DNA from: Calditrichota bacterium
GTDB lineage: Bacteria > Electryoneota > RPQS01
NCBI GenBank assembly: GCA_020637395.1
Contig: JACJWA010000003.1
Span: forward strand, 62,001-126,000
Length of the DNA: 64,000 nt
Reading direction: 5' to 3'
Shown here: piece after piece, positions 26,905 through 36,936 of the stretch
Numbering within the stretch: position 1 is the first letter of the stretch
Layout of the letters: each line of letters begins with the position of its first letter
Translations under genes and position numbers: made by a program
The notes under the pieces: model-generated
The model's database searches: none
What the model was told of the DNA's origin: nothing
Seen by the model: the letters and a program-made list of their open reading frames with translations, nothing else

Positions 26905-29259
26905 TCACGGCTTTGCCGGACTCCACTCGTCGTTCGACTCCCTCGAACTTTCGTCGCCTGACTCCGGCCCCCCTTCCGACTTCTCCCTTTCCATCTCCGA
27001 CAGCCTTTCAGTCTTGTCTTCGTCGGGCGCAATCAATATGTCTTCTCCTGCTCGCACGAAAAGTATGTCCTGATCGCCGCTGAAACTCGACAAGAACTTC
27101 CCCTTGTCACGAATCATCTTCTTCAACGAGAGTCCCGCTACGATCAGATCCGCTCCCTCAGAGTGTTTGGCTACAACGCTGTTCAAAGAATCCATTTCGC
27201 TGATCTGCAAACGATGGACGTTCTTGATCGAAATCGGAATCCTTCCCTCCGTCACGAAATGGCTAAGCTTCTTAACTTGCCGCTCAATATTCTCCTCTTT
27301 GTACGCGGCGAACAACTTAATCTCACAACCGTACCAATCGTCATGACCGGCGATGATGTAAGCCAGAATAATCATCAGCGCCGCATTGCGCAGATCCCCT
27401 TCCGTCAACCAAACGTGGATGCTTCTCCGATATCCGAAATGCCGGTCGGAGGTCCTGAGAACGCACACATTGTATCCTACAATAGCCGCCGACCGACTGC
27501 TTTCAATGATGTCTCCCATATCCTCCGGATGCTCACGGTCAAACTCAAACAGGATGCTGTTGTTGTCCATTCCGGAAACCCCCGGAATCTGAACTATCTG
27601 CTCGACCGCCGTCTTGAAATCCGACGAGATAATCGTATCCACATACACTGACGCACGGCTCGCCTGCGACTGACTGATCAGTCTTTTCTGAATCTGCGCC
27701 GCTTGCTTTGAACTCTCTATCGTCAACTTGCCTTCCGTGTAGTGGATATACGTTCCGAAGCCGTGCCAGTGTGAAATCCAACGCAATAGATCAAACGTCG
27801 AAACTCGCTTCAACGAGTGCCGCGAAATCGCGATGAACGAAGGTCGCCAACTGTTCATGTCCACTTCCGCCTCGCCCTTCTGAATCGTGACTTGCAATTG
27901 GCGCGTAAGCTGGAACAGCACTCCTTTCAACACGGCAGAGAGATCGCGCTCGCCCGCTCGCGTTCGCTTGAGTCCGACATAAATCAACACCATCGCAATC
28001 GCGGCCAGCGCGGCATAGCCCGCGTTCATCTGAAACATCATCACAAATGACGCCACCGCACCCAGAAGCGAGAAATACCAGCGTGTCCGAAACGTCGGAC
28101 GATAAGACGGATTCCCGGCGAAGTGCTCAAGAAAACTAATCAAACACAGTGTTCCATAAGTAATCATAAAGAACATACTGATGATCTGCGCCACGAAATC
28201 CACGCTTCCCAGCGACACAAACGCCAACACGATCACCGACGTGATCACCGTCGCGTTGACGGGCTCGTTCTGCTTGCCCCGCCCCTCCGCCAGAAGCGCG
28301 TTCCACGACCCCACCGGCAATAACTTATCCCCGGCCAATGCCTGCAATGTGCGCGGCGCGACAAGAATAGATCCTATCGCCGAAGAAATCGTCGCCGCAG
28401 CAAGTCCTATCGGAATAATCGGACCCCAGAGAGCGATTTTGCTCATCACAAACTGGTCCCCGGCGAGCTCCTCGGGAGACGCACTCGTCGCGAGTTTCAC
28501 AATGATCGCAAGATAGACAACCAATCCAACAACCGTCGCGGCCATCGTTCCCAATGGAATCGAACGGCGCGGATTCTTCAAATCTCCTGATAGTCCGACA
28601 CCTGCGGTCATTCCCGTGAAAGCCGGAAAAATAATTGCGAAGACTAAAAAGAACTCGTGCGGATCTTCAATCCGCGCCAAAAGCGGAACTTCCATCGGCG
28701 CGTTCGCAGTCGGTGAACCCAAGAAAAAAACACCGAGCGCGACCGCCAAAATTCCGACCACGGTCCAAAGTGCGGAAACTCCGATGTTCGCGCCCTTCTT
28801 GATCATCAAAATGATCAAAAGAATCGCCGCCGGGACGGAAATCAAGCGCACGTCAGGCGTGAACCCCGCCGACGCTTCAATGATCGGAAAGAGCGGTCTG
28901 AACGCCTCCGCAAATGCAATCAGATAAAATGCGACTGACACGGCCTGCGAGAAATACAGCGAAATCCCAATTGCGCCGCCGACCGTTGTTCCAAACGACC
29001 GACTGACAATGTAGTACTCGCCGCCGCCTTCGACTTTCAAGTTCGTCGCAATCTCGGCCACCGCTAGTCCTGTCGGAATCGTAATCGCGTGGCCGATCAG
29101 AACAATCGCTACTGCTCCCAACAACCCTACGTGCCCAACCGCGAAACCGAACCTCAAGAAGAGTATCGCGCCGAGAATCGTGCTGATCGCGGCAAGAAAC
29201 ACGGGCGCTGTTCCAAAACCATGTCCCGCTGCTGTTTTTGTGTCGTCTGTATTTTCCAT
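26905..29259 (-). CDS. SLC12/APC-type permease (cation-chloride cotransporter-like)
   Basis: This 784-residue inner-membrane transporter has twelve hydrophobic segments in about the first 470 residues, beginning TAPVFLAAISTILGAILFLRFG, with the APC-superfamily glycine-rich helix and EGGGEYYIVSRSFG. It matches the SLC12-like bacterial permeases. The cytoplasmic C-terminus (about 300 residues) contains SLC12-like and universal-stress-like alpha/beta segments (ADLIVAGLSLKKMIRDKGKFL) and ends in an acidic, disordered tail. The start at 29259 has GGAGG eight bases upstream and precedes a short polar N-terminus. The substrate, amino acid or K/Cl, cannot be fixed from sequence. Confidence 0.9.
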   Translation of the reverse strand: MENTDDTKTAAGHGFGTAPVFLAAISTILGAILFLRFGFAVGHVGLLGAVAIVLIGHAITIPTGLAVAEIATNLKVEGGGEYYIVSRSFGTTVGGAIGISLYFSQAVSVAFYLIAFAEAFRPLFPIIEASAGFTPDVRLISVPAAILLIILMIKKGANIGVSALWTVVGILAVALGVFFLGSPTANAPMEVPLLARIEDPHEFFLVFAIIFPAFTGMTAGVGLSGDLKNPRRSIPLGTMAATVVGLVVYLAIIVKLATSASPEELAGDQFVMSKIALWGPIIPIGLAAATISSAIGSILVAPRTLQALAGDKLLPVGSWNALLAEGRGKQNEPVNATVITSVIVLAFVSLGSVDFVAQIISMFFMITYGTLCLISFLEHFAGNPSYRPTFRTRWYFSLLGAVASFVMMFQMNAGYAALAAIAMVLIYVGLKRTRAGERDLSAVLKGVLFQLTRQLQVTIQKGEAEVDMNSWRPSFIAISRHSLKRVSTFDLLRWISHWHGFGTYIHYTEGKLTIESSKQAAQIQKRLISQSQASRASVYVDTIISSDFKTAVEQIVQIPGVSGMDNNSILFEFDREHPEDMGDIIESSRSAAIVGYNVCVLRTSDRHFGYRRSIHVWLTEGDLRNAALMIILAYIIAGHDDWYGCEIKLFAAYKEENIERQVKKLSHFVTEGRIPISIKNVHRLQISEMDSLNSVVAKHSEGADLIVAGLSLKKMIRDKGKFLSSFSGDQDILFVRAGEDILIAPDEDKTERLSEMEREKSEGGPESGDESSRESNDEWSPAKP

Positions 29260-29497
29260 ATCTATCCTCCCGCGTGGTAAATCTCGGACGGAAGTTGCAA
29301 ACATCCTAACTCACAATATAACAAAAAATGACGCTACTTCCCATAGCGTCACTTCATACATCCCAAAACGTGAGTCTATCTCACGAATGCCGTGCAGCAA
29401 CTAAACATCGTTCATAGCAGTCTAACGTCGTGCGCGTCGCAACCTCTTCGTGAAAACACAACGGTACTCATTCCGATTTTCGATTTCTTTCGTTCCC
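29260..29497. other. Spacer between acs and the permease
   Basis: The spacer contains the acs terminator at 29323-29351 and a second small hairpin (CGTGAG/CTCACG, 29369-29385). The permease promoter probably lies here. No gene is seen. Confidence 0.5.
29323..29351 (-). terminator. Rho-independent terminator after acs
   Basis: A 7-bp stem (29329-29335 with 29345-29351), loop of 9, is followed on the minus strand by TTTTTTG. It is about 150 bases beyond the acs stop. Confidence 0.78.
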
Positions 29498-31456
29498 TCA
29501 CGCCTTAAGCTCTCGATGCGCCTTGATCAACTGCTCCACAATCGCGGGATCGGTGAGCGTCGTCAGATTTCCCAGCTCCTTGTATTCTCCTTCGGCAATC
29601 TTGCGCAAAATACGGCGCATGATTTTTCCCGAGCGCGTCTTTGGCAATCCGGGCACAATGCACACCTGCTCGGGCATTGCGATCGGACTTATGTCGTTGC
29701 GCACATGCTCTTTCAACGCGCCGAGCATCTCCGCATGTGACGCGGATTCGCCTTCGGAACTCGGCACCACATACGCAAAAATCGCCGTGCCCTTCAAGTC
29801 GTGCGGCACACCCACCACCGCCGCTTCCGACACAAGATGATTGGCAATCAGCGAACTTTCAATTTCCGCCGTGCCGAGCCTGTGTCCTGCGACGTTGATC
29901 ACGTCATCCACGCGGCCCGTGATCCAATAATAGCCGTCTTCATCGCGTCTGCATCCGTCGCCCGTGAAATAGAGTCCGCGATAGTGCGAAAAATATGTCT
30001 GCCGAAATCGCTTGTGATCACCCCACACCGTGCGCGCCATTCCCGGCCACGGCCTGCGAATGCAAAGATGCCCCTCCACTCCGTTGCCGTGAATTTCGTG
30101 CCCCTTTTCATCCACCAACAGCGGATCCACTCCAAAAAACGGCAGCGTCGCCGAACCCGGCTTCAAATCCGTCGTTCCAGGCAGCGGCGTGATCATGATG
30201 CCGCCGGTTTCCGTTTGCCACCACGTGTCGACGACCGGACAATTGCCTTCGCCGACGACATGAAAATACCACTTCCACGCTTCGGGATTGATCGGCTCCC
30301 CGACCGTTCCTAAGATTCGCAAACTCGAGCGGTCGTATTTCTTCACCCACTCGTCGCCCTCTTTGATCAGCGCGCGCAGCGCCGTCGGCGCCGTATAAAA
30401 ACTGTTGATGCGATGCCGTTCGACCATCTCCCAATATCTTCCCGGATTCGGATAGACCGGAGTCGATTCAAACATCACCGTGGTCGCGCCATTCGCCAGC
30501 GGTCCATAGATCACATAGCTATGTCCCGTAATCCAACCTGCGTCGGCGACACAGGCGTACACGTCGCCCGGATGATAGTCGAAGACAATTTTGTGCGAAA
30601 GACTCGCGTAGAGCAAATATCCGCCTTGCGTGTGCATCACGCCTTTCGGTTTGCCCGTCGAACCTGACGTGTAGAGAATGAACAGCGGATCTTCTGCCGA
30701 CATCCATTCGCTCGGGCACGTTCCGCGTTCGCCCGCGAGAGATTCCGAGAGCCAATGATCGCGGCCCGGTTTCATTTTCACTTCCGCGCCCGTGCGTTCG
30801 GCGACAAAGACGTGCTTGACGCCTTCCATGCCTTCGACGGCGTCATCGACGATCGCTTTTAGAGGAATCGTTTTCCCGCCGCGCCGTCCTTCGTTGGCGG
30901 TGATGATGACCGACGCTTGCGAGTCGATGATTCAATCACGTAGCGAGTGTGCGCTGAATCCCGCGAACACGACGGAGTGCACCGCGCCGATTCGCGCGCA
31001 GGCGAGCATCGAGAATGCGAGTTCGGGAATCATCGGCAAATAAATAATTACGCGGTCGCCTTTGCGCACGCCTGCTCGCTTCAGAACATTTCCCAACCGC
31101 GCGGCTTCCCACTTCAATTCGCGGTAGGTGATGTGCCGGCTTTCGGCGGGATCGTCCGCTTCCCAGATGATGGCCGTGTCGTCGGCCTTCTCGGGCAGAT
31201 GGCGGTCGAGGCAGTTGAACGCGACGTTCAGCATCGCGCCTTGAAACCACGTCACCTCGCCTTGCTCGAATTCTTCTTCGAGCACCTTCGTCCACGGATG
31301 ATACCAATAGAGCGACTGCGCCTGTTCCGCCCAAAACTGTTCAGGCTCGCGCACCGACCGCTCGTAGAGTTTGATATACTCTTCGATACTCTTAATGTGC
31401 GGACGAATCGGACCCTTATAAGGGTTCTTCAGAATTTCACCGTGTGTAGGATGCAT
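29498..31456 (-). pseudogene. acs: Acetyl-CoA synthetase interrupted by one in-frame TGA
   Basis: The two open segments (29498-30931 and 30935-31456) form one continuous reading frame for a full-length AMP-forming acetyl-CoA synthetase of about 652 residues, broken only by TGA at 30932-30934. Homologues carry Arg there (the R of RIID), so CGA to TGA is the simplest change. All core motifs survive: YTSGSTGKPKGVMHTQGG, WWQTETGG, FTGDGCRRDEDGYYWITGR and the acetylatable Lys in KTRSGKIMRR. The ATG at 31456 is assumed; a TTG at 31489 is also in frame, and neither has a Shine-Dalgarno sequence. The gene itself ends in TGA, so a general code change is unlikely. A point nonsense mutation, a sequencing error or readthrough are all possible. 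Confidence 0.88.
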
Positions 31457-31549
31457 GGGGGGAAAAGGGGCAAATGAGTTAGGATTCAATTGGCTGCCGA
31501 GCGTCTTAAATAACGCTCTTCACACCATGTTTCGGAATCTATACCTTGC

Positions 31550-34500
31550 CTAGAGTGGTTGATCAATAATTCGATTCTCAGTTTTGTGCTCACCGATTTC
31601 GCGTTGACTTGACACCTTGATTCCCACCAATTCACTTATTTGTTGCCTGGTCTTATAGTCAATTGGCATCATGTACAAGTAGTGCCTTACAAGTTGCTGG
31701 ACAATTGTCTTAACAAGAAGATTGCTCCCCGCATTACTCAAAAGCGCGCTTATCTCTCTGTCGGGGAAATGTTTGTAATGTCTCAGTTTAATTGCAATGT
31801 CGATAAGTCTTGCAGCATTGCAATTTTGACTATTTACAATTTCAGCAAAGGTTTTTTCGAGTTTTTCATTCCCAATCGCGGCTGCAACCTTGGCAATGCA
31901 ACCAGTTGCCCCCAGTGATGTAAAAAAGAAAATAATCTTTCGTGCTTCATGTTCCAGATCTTCGTCAGCAATTTCCTTATCTTGTTGTTGAACCCACCCT
32001 TTCGTCCATGCTAGGAACGAAGATAGTTCTGCTTCAACAATATCAACAAAAGCAGAGATGGCTCGGCGAACAACATTAAATGCTTCGTCCGAAAGTTGAA
32101 CCTTGATGCTGCCTGGCAACGAACCATAGTAGTTGTTAACAATCTGCCCAAGCAATTCCACGGACTTGAAAGTTAAGTTAAGTTTCCCCGGAAAACTCAG
32201 CGCGTCCATATCAAGAGACGAATTTGCCATCTCGTTTTCTACAATCTGGCTATCCTTGTGCTCTCTTTCCTCTTTTTCAAGCTCTTCTTCTCTGAATCTT
32301 TCGATCTTAATTTCTTCTGCAATCTGGAGAGATGCGGACGTCAGTAATCTGTTTATCTCCTGCGCATCTGTCTGCAGATTGATCGGAGCTTTGTCAGAAA
32401 ACACTGATTGTACTGCATTAATAATTCTGTCAAGAACGAACGGGTCTTTCGTATGATATGTCAAGAAGAGGAGTATATATGAATGATGCCTCTGGTGCAT
32501 GTTGGCACACATTTCTTCAATCAGTGATCGTGTTTTTTCTTCAGACAAAGTAGATGCTAGCTGCTTTGCCAAATAGAAGTAAAACTCATAACTATATTTA
32601 AATTGAAACCTTCCCTTTTCTTCTCGCAATATGTGTGCACGAGACAATCGAGATATTTGAGATTCAAATATGAAATCAACTTGGAAGTTAACATTGTGTG
32701 CAACATGAAACTCATGCAACTCACTGATGGACATTGCTTCAACGTTGGTGTCGTACATTCGACGAGCTAGCTCGCCAAGATAATTGCCAGCTGCATCAAT
32801 GTCTTCCGGATTGTTTATTACACCCTTTAGCGCCTCGAACAGCAGCACGTCAAAGTACTGCGCATACGCGCTTAGTTTCAGGTTTGGACCTCCTGAAGCC
32901 TCCTGCATCTGCATTACTGCATATAAGAAAACAGGATATGAAGGCACGACCGAACGGGCAGCAAGTCGGTCCATTGATCGCTTCGCCTTTTCGTGCTCCC
33001 GCACGAACTCTTCGTCATCTATGGTGTCTTCCCTACCAAGCGTAATCCACCGAGAAATCAAGTCGCTTCGAAGCTTAAAGTTAAACTCAAGTATCCTAAA
33101 GTGATGCGCCCTTCTAATACTGTTAGAGTCGTCTGAACTTGCCGACAGAAACTCCTCTATTCGAAAGGTCTCATGGCCCGATATAATGACACGGTGACTC
33201 CTTTTGATCAATGACGAAAGACTCTTTGCTCTTGCCTTACCTTTTAGTCGTGACTTATCAAAATCATCAACTAACAAGACAATTTTGTCTCTCTGTTGGA
33301 GTAATCCTAAATTATCCTCAATGTTCTTGTACTGTGCTTTCGCACTTTTCGCAATTTGTTTTTCAAGCTCAGTCTCTTGTGTCGATGAGATGTCCTGTCC
33401 ATCAATTAGTATCGGTAGGAGTCCCTTTTCGAAAGCTTCAACATAGATTGATCTGAGCAGAGCAGTTTTTCCACATTGATCAGATCCTGTAACGATCGCT
33501 GGCAAGAAATTTGTGTTAAGCTTAATAACCTCGGCGGCACTTAGATACACGGGCTCAATCGGGCGTGCTCCTTCGTCGAGAATCTTAATCTCTTGCAACA
33601 TTGGTGCTACGTACAAGTCTGACAATCTCAATGGTCGTTTGTGTGGGTGAGTGTATTGCGCCCCAGGATCTGACAAGTACTCTTGAAATTCATCGTCAAG
33701 AAGCAACATATTCCCAAGTCTCCTCTGAGAATTCAGGAAACTTACCGGTTTCGTATCGGAAAGTTGCCCGCCAAGCACGTACTGTTTGCCATCCCATTTT
33801 GCAGATGCTCTTGCATGGTCACACGCCTCAAGGTTTATGCGAATGATTGAAAAGATACTTTCTTTTGAATGTGAACTTTGTGCGGCACCGCTTTCAGAGT
33901 ATCCAGTTGATCCACCAGTACTTTCCAGACTTGCAAAAGAGCGATCCTCATGCTCGTGCCCGGTTAACACAAGGTCGCAAGTGTCTCGCAGATACCTATC
34001 TACCTTTCTACGATTCTCCGGATTCAGCCACGAGGAGTGGTGATGAAATAGTCCGACCGTGAGTACAGGAAGTTTTTCGGGGTCAGGCGACTTCTCCAAG
34101 ATGCTTTCAAAGGGGTATATTAGTGTGGCCGCTTCTTCGTGAAGTTGTGACATCCAAGAGCTGTTCATGCATCGAAATGAAATTCGTTTGTCCGCAATGT
34201 TCCAGACGAATGTCTTAATAAGCTCATGAGTACTGACAATCTCTACACCATGCACGATCCTCTCTTGAAACGCTACGAACTCTTTTTGAACAGTCACGCA
34301 CTGTCGGATAAGAGCGTCAGAAACAGAATTCGTGGGCGAGCTTTGTATCTTCGCAATGATCAGGTTTCTTACTTCGTCACTTTCATCCCCAAATGAACAA
34401 TCATGGTTTCCAGGGCAAACAATTATACAATATGGGACCTGCTTGTTTTTCTCGATTTCAGATAAGAGGTCATTTAGGAATTGCGAAGCGGTCTCATATT

Positions 34501-34669
34501 GAGTTTCTTGGCCAGAGTATGCAATGTCACCGGATATGCAGAACGCGATCCCTTTAACATCTGCGCTTTGCGATACAATCGCAGATGCCATTTCTGGGAT
34601 TCGGTCCAACAACGGATTGTCGTTATCCCCAAAATGGATGTCGCTAATGTGTACTAGTAAGATGTGCAT
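31550..34669 (-). CDS. Calcineurin-like phosphoesterase fused to STAND NTPase (candidate defence protein)
   Basis: This 1039-residue protein has an N-terminal metallophosphoesterase with all five motifs: D10-x-H12 (SDIHFGD), GD at 47-48, GNHD at 87-90, HHH at 209-211 and GHEH at 237-240. After a linker and the STAND-typical LSDLYVAP, a P-loop NTPase follows with Walker A GSDQCGKT (395-402) and Walker B IVLLVDD (463-469). The remaining 500 residues are helical and charged and may be a sensor region. The architecture, effector + NTPase + sensor, is that of STAND-type antiviral proteins. Base composition is visibly AT-richer than the neighbours. It starts 21 bases after hpaD, with AAGGAGG at a long spacing. 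Defence is inference; no experimentally named family was recognised. Confidence 0.85.
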   Translation of the reverse strand: MHILLVHISDIHFGDNDNPLLDRIPEMASAIVSQSADVKGIAFCISGDIAYSGQETQYETASQFLNDLLSEIEKNKQVPYCIIVCPGNHDCSFGDESDEVRNLIIAKIQSSPTNSVSDALIRQCVTVQKEFVAFQERIVHGVEIVSTHELIKTFVWNIADKRISFRCMNSSWMSQLHEEAATLIYPFESILEKSPDPEKLPVLTVGLFHHHSSWLNPENRRKVDRYLRDTCDLVLTGHEHEDRSFASLESTGGSTGYSESGAAQSSHSKESIFSIIRINLEACDHARASAKWDGKQYVLGGQLSDTKPVSFLNSQRRLGNMLLLDDEFQEYLSDPGAQYTHPHKRPLRLSDLYVAPMLQEIKILDEGARPIEPVYLSAAEVIKLNTNFLPAIVTGSDQCGKTALLRSIYVEAFEKGLLPILIDGQDISSTQETELEKQIAKSAKAQYKNIEDNLGLLQQRDKIVLLVDDFDKSRLKGKARAKSLSSLIKRSHRVIISGHETFRIEEFLSASSDDSNSIRRAHHFRILEFNFKLRSDLISRWITLGREDTIDDEEFVREHEKAKRSMDRLAARSVVPSYPVFLYAVMQMQEASGGPNLKLSAYAQYFDVLLFEALKGVINNPEDIDAAGNYLGELARRMYDTNVEAMSISELHEFHVAHNVNFQVDFIFESQISRLSRAHILREEKGRFQFKYSYEFYFYLAKQLASTLSEEKTRSLIEEMCANMHQRHHSYILLFLTYHTKDPFVLDRIINAVQSVFSDKAPINLQTDAQEINRLLTSASLQIAEEIKIERFREEELEKEEREHKDSQIVENEMANSSLDMDALSFPGKLNLTFKSVELLGQIVNNYYGSLPGSIKVQLSDEAFNVVRRAISAFVDIVEAELSSFLAWTKGWVQQQDKEIADEDLEHEARKIIFFFTSLGATGCIAKVAAAIGNEKLEKTFAEIVNSQNCNAARLIDIAIKLRHYKHFPDREISALLSNAGSNLLVKTIVQQLVRHYLYMMPIDYKTRQQISELVGIKVSSQREIGEHKTENRIIDQPL

Positions 34670-34690
34670 GAATTGTACAATGCCTCCTTT

Positions 34691-35737
34691 TTACACCACA
34701 AAACTCGGTCTACCAAAAAACTTCGGTTCGCTCGTTGGCATGAGGTCGCCGGTTACGATGTCTTCTACCAAGCTGGCTTCGTCGAACCAACTCTTGGGCG
34801 GAAGGTGTCCCCAGAACGTGGCGCGGCGTTTGTCGTTGATGCTCCAGCGCACGGGCGGGACGTCCCAATCCGTGATCAAGTAATCACCCGTGTAAATCTC
34901 GATGCGGTTGTTGTCGAAGTCGCGCAAATAGAGGAAGAACGCGTTCGATAATCCGTGACGGCCCGGCCCGCGCTCGATGCGGTCCACCATACCCATGCTC
35001 GCCAAAATATCGCACGCATCCAAAATCGACAACCTGTCATACGCCCAAAATCCGACGTGATGCAGACGCGGCCCGATGCCGTTCATCATCGCAATATCGT
35101 GCACGTTCGGCTTGCGGTGCAGCCACGTCGCCCACAAATCATCCGTCTCCACGCAGCGCCAACTGAAACTCGGATTCGCCGGTGAATATTCGCCCGGCAC
35201 CTTCGGCACGTCGTTCGCCGCCGTGTATTCGCTGCAATGAAATCCCAACCGTTTCGTGTACCATTCATACGCGCGCCGCACGTCGTGCACCTGACAATTG
35301 AAATGGTCAATGCGCTGAATTCGCGCGCCGCGATGCTCGGAATATTTCTGCAAACTCCAATCGCGCCGCTCCGCTTCATAATAAAAATGCAGCGGAATCC
35401 CGTGCGGATCCTGAATCGCCAACGTGCGGCCCATCTTGTATTTCGAATCCTGCTCAAGCCACTTGTGCGTGAGTCCGTCTTCGCCCGCGATCCACGCCAA
35501 ACCGTCGAGATCACTTTCGCGCTCGACCTTGAAGGCCAAATGCCCAAGCCCGGGCTGCGCGGATTTTCTCAAAACCAATGAATACGGATCGCGCTCCTCG
35601 ATGTTGCCGAGATAAAGCCGCTCGGAATCCTGATGCAAAATGGAAAATCCGAGCGCGTCCACGTAAAATGTCTTGGCGCGCTCCAAATCGGTCACGCGAA
35701 ACTCGGCATGCGCCGTGCGAAGAATGTTGGGAGTCAT
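34691..35737 (-). CDS. hpaD: 3,4-dihydroxyphenylacetate (homoprotocatechuate) 2,3-dioxygenase
   Basis: This 348-residue extradiol dioxygenase of the vicinal oxygen chelate fold, built from two glyoxalase-like modules, cleaves homoprotocatechuate to 5-carboxymethyl-2-hydroxymuconate semialdehyde. The metal ligands are visible as His in IDHFNCQVHD, His in RLHHVGFWAYD and Glu in NNRIEIYTGDY, matching the 2-His-1-carboxylate set of the Brevibacterium/Arthrobacter enzymes. It lies in the 4-hydroxyphenylacetate cluster, after a fatty acid desaturase, and is followed by the phosphoesterase-STAND gene. There is no obvious Shine-Dalgarno sequence. Confidence 0.93.
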   Translation of the reverse strand: MTPNILRTAHAEFRVTDLERAKTFYVDALGFSILHQDSERLYLGNIEERDPYSLVLRKSAQPGLGHLAFKVERESDLDGLAWIAGEDGLTHKWLEQDSKYKMGRTLAIQDPHGIPLHFYYEAERRDWSLQKYSEHRGARIQRIDHFNCQVHDVRRAYEWYTKRLGFHCSEYTAANDVPKVPGEYSPANPSFSWRCVETDDLWATWLHRKPNVHDIAMMNGIGPRLHHVGFWAYDRLSILDACDILASMGMVDRIERGPGRHGLSNAFFLYLRDFDNNRIEIYTGDYLITDWDVPPVRWSINDKRRATFWGHLPPKSWFDEASLVEDIVTGDLMPTSEPKFFGRPSFVV

Positions 35738-35782
35738 GGGCGGAAAATATGAAATGTGAAGTATGAAATCTGAAAAGAGACG

Positions 35783-36715
35783 TTACGCGGGTTGTGCCGT
35801 GTATTTCCGTCGAAGCTCACGGAAGCTGATCAATCGCTGCTGCTGAATGTCCCAGACCGAAAGGAAAATCGTCTTCACCGCCGAAGCGAGCGTCACTTCG
35901 TACACCTCGCGAAACTCGGGATTCTCGACATAGATCTTCTCCAAACGATAGTTCGGAATTCCCGGCGAGAGGTGATGAATGTGATGGAAGCCGATGTTGC
36001 CCGTGAACCACTGCAGCACCTTCGGCAGCTTGTAGAACGAACTGCCCTGCATCGCCGCGCGCACGAAGTTCCATTCCTGATCGGGCTTCCAATAGGTGTG
36101 TTCAAACTGATGCTGAATGTAAAACAGCCAGATGCCCGCGCCCGCCGCGATATAGAGCACCGGTGCGACGATCTTCAGCAGCGCGATCCAGCCAATTCCG
36201 AAACCCACCAGCGCGAACGAAGCCGCAATTGTCAAATTCGTGATCAAAACATTGCGCTTGTCGCGTTGACTGTACTGCACGGGGTCGGTCCAGTGGCGAT
36301 TGATATAGAAGAACAACACAAGCGGACCAAACAAGAGAAACACGATCGGATTGCGGTACGCGCGATAGCGAAGGCGCTCCCATTTCGAGAGCTTCAAGTA
36401 TTCATCCACGGTGAACACGTCCATGTCGCCGATGCCGCGATGATCCAAATTGCCATTCGTGGAGTGATGGATCGCGTGCTGCCGCTTCCAATAGTAATAC
36501 GGCACCATCGTGAACAAACTGCATACGTATCCCAAGCTGTCATTCCATTTTCGACTCGGGAAAAACGACATGTGTCCGCAGTCGTGTTGAATGATGAAGA
36601 GCCTAACCGTGAAAAGCGCGGTCAGCACCGCCAACCCGAGCGTCAGCCAATACGAATAGCTGAGACTCAGATACATCAAGTAGTAGCTGGCCAGCAAGGG
36701 GACCAGCGTGTTCAC
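35783..36715 (-). CDS. Fatty acid desaturase (start probably further upstream)
   Basis: This membrane di-iron desaturase introduces a double bond into acyl chains. Three histidine boxes are present: HDCGH, HAIHH and HHIHH, plus HQFEH and four hydrophobic helices. The first canonical start is GTG at 36715 (310 residues), but it falls inside the first hydrophobic segment. The frame stays open and protein-like for 54 more codons (for example NQTDLLRILKPYIQPSVG) to a TAG at 36878-36880, with no ATG, GTG or TTG in frame. An ATT at 36866-36868 has AGGA seven bases upstream. The true N-terminus is probably there, giving about 362 residues. A desaturase inside a 4-hydroxyphenylacetate cluster is unusual. 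Confidence 0.88.
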   Translation of the reverse strand: MNTLVPLLASYYLMYLSLSYSYWLTLGLAVLTALFTVRLFIIQHDCGHMSFFPSRKWNDSLGYVCSLFTMVPYYYWKRQHAIHHSTNGNLDHRGIGDMDVFTVDEYLKLSKWERLRYRAYRNPIVFLLFGPLVLFFYINRHWTDPVQYSQRDKRNVLITNLTIAASFALVGFGIGWIALLKIVAPVLYIAAGAGIWLFYIQHQFEHTYWKPDQEWNFVRAAMQGSSFYKLPKVLQWFTGNIGFHHIHHLSPGIPNYRLEKIYVENPEFREVYEVTLASAVKTIFLSVWDIQQQRLISFRELRRKYTAQPA

Positions 36716-36936
36716 CGTCTGCCAAACTGAAATTCCAACGGAAGGCTGAATATAGGGTTTGAGTATGCGAAGCAGATCGGTTTGATTGTTGATTTCGCGC
36801 AGCGTTTGGCCCTCGTAATTATGCAGGCTCTTGCGTTCGCGCGGCTTGACAATAAATTCAGTGCTAATGATCGGATCCTATCTTGATTGTGAAACAGTAA
36901 CGAGAGATGTTGGCCGCGGGAGTGCGACCCCTTGCG

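Noticed and set aside
29498..31456. Genome-wide UGA recoding inferred from the acs in-frame stop
   Set aside because: TGA clearly ends several intact genes here (kamA with an ATGA overlap, the permease, acs itself).
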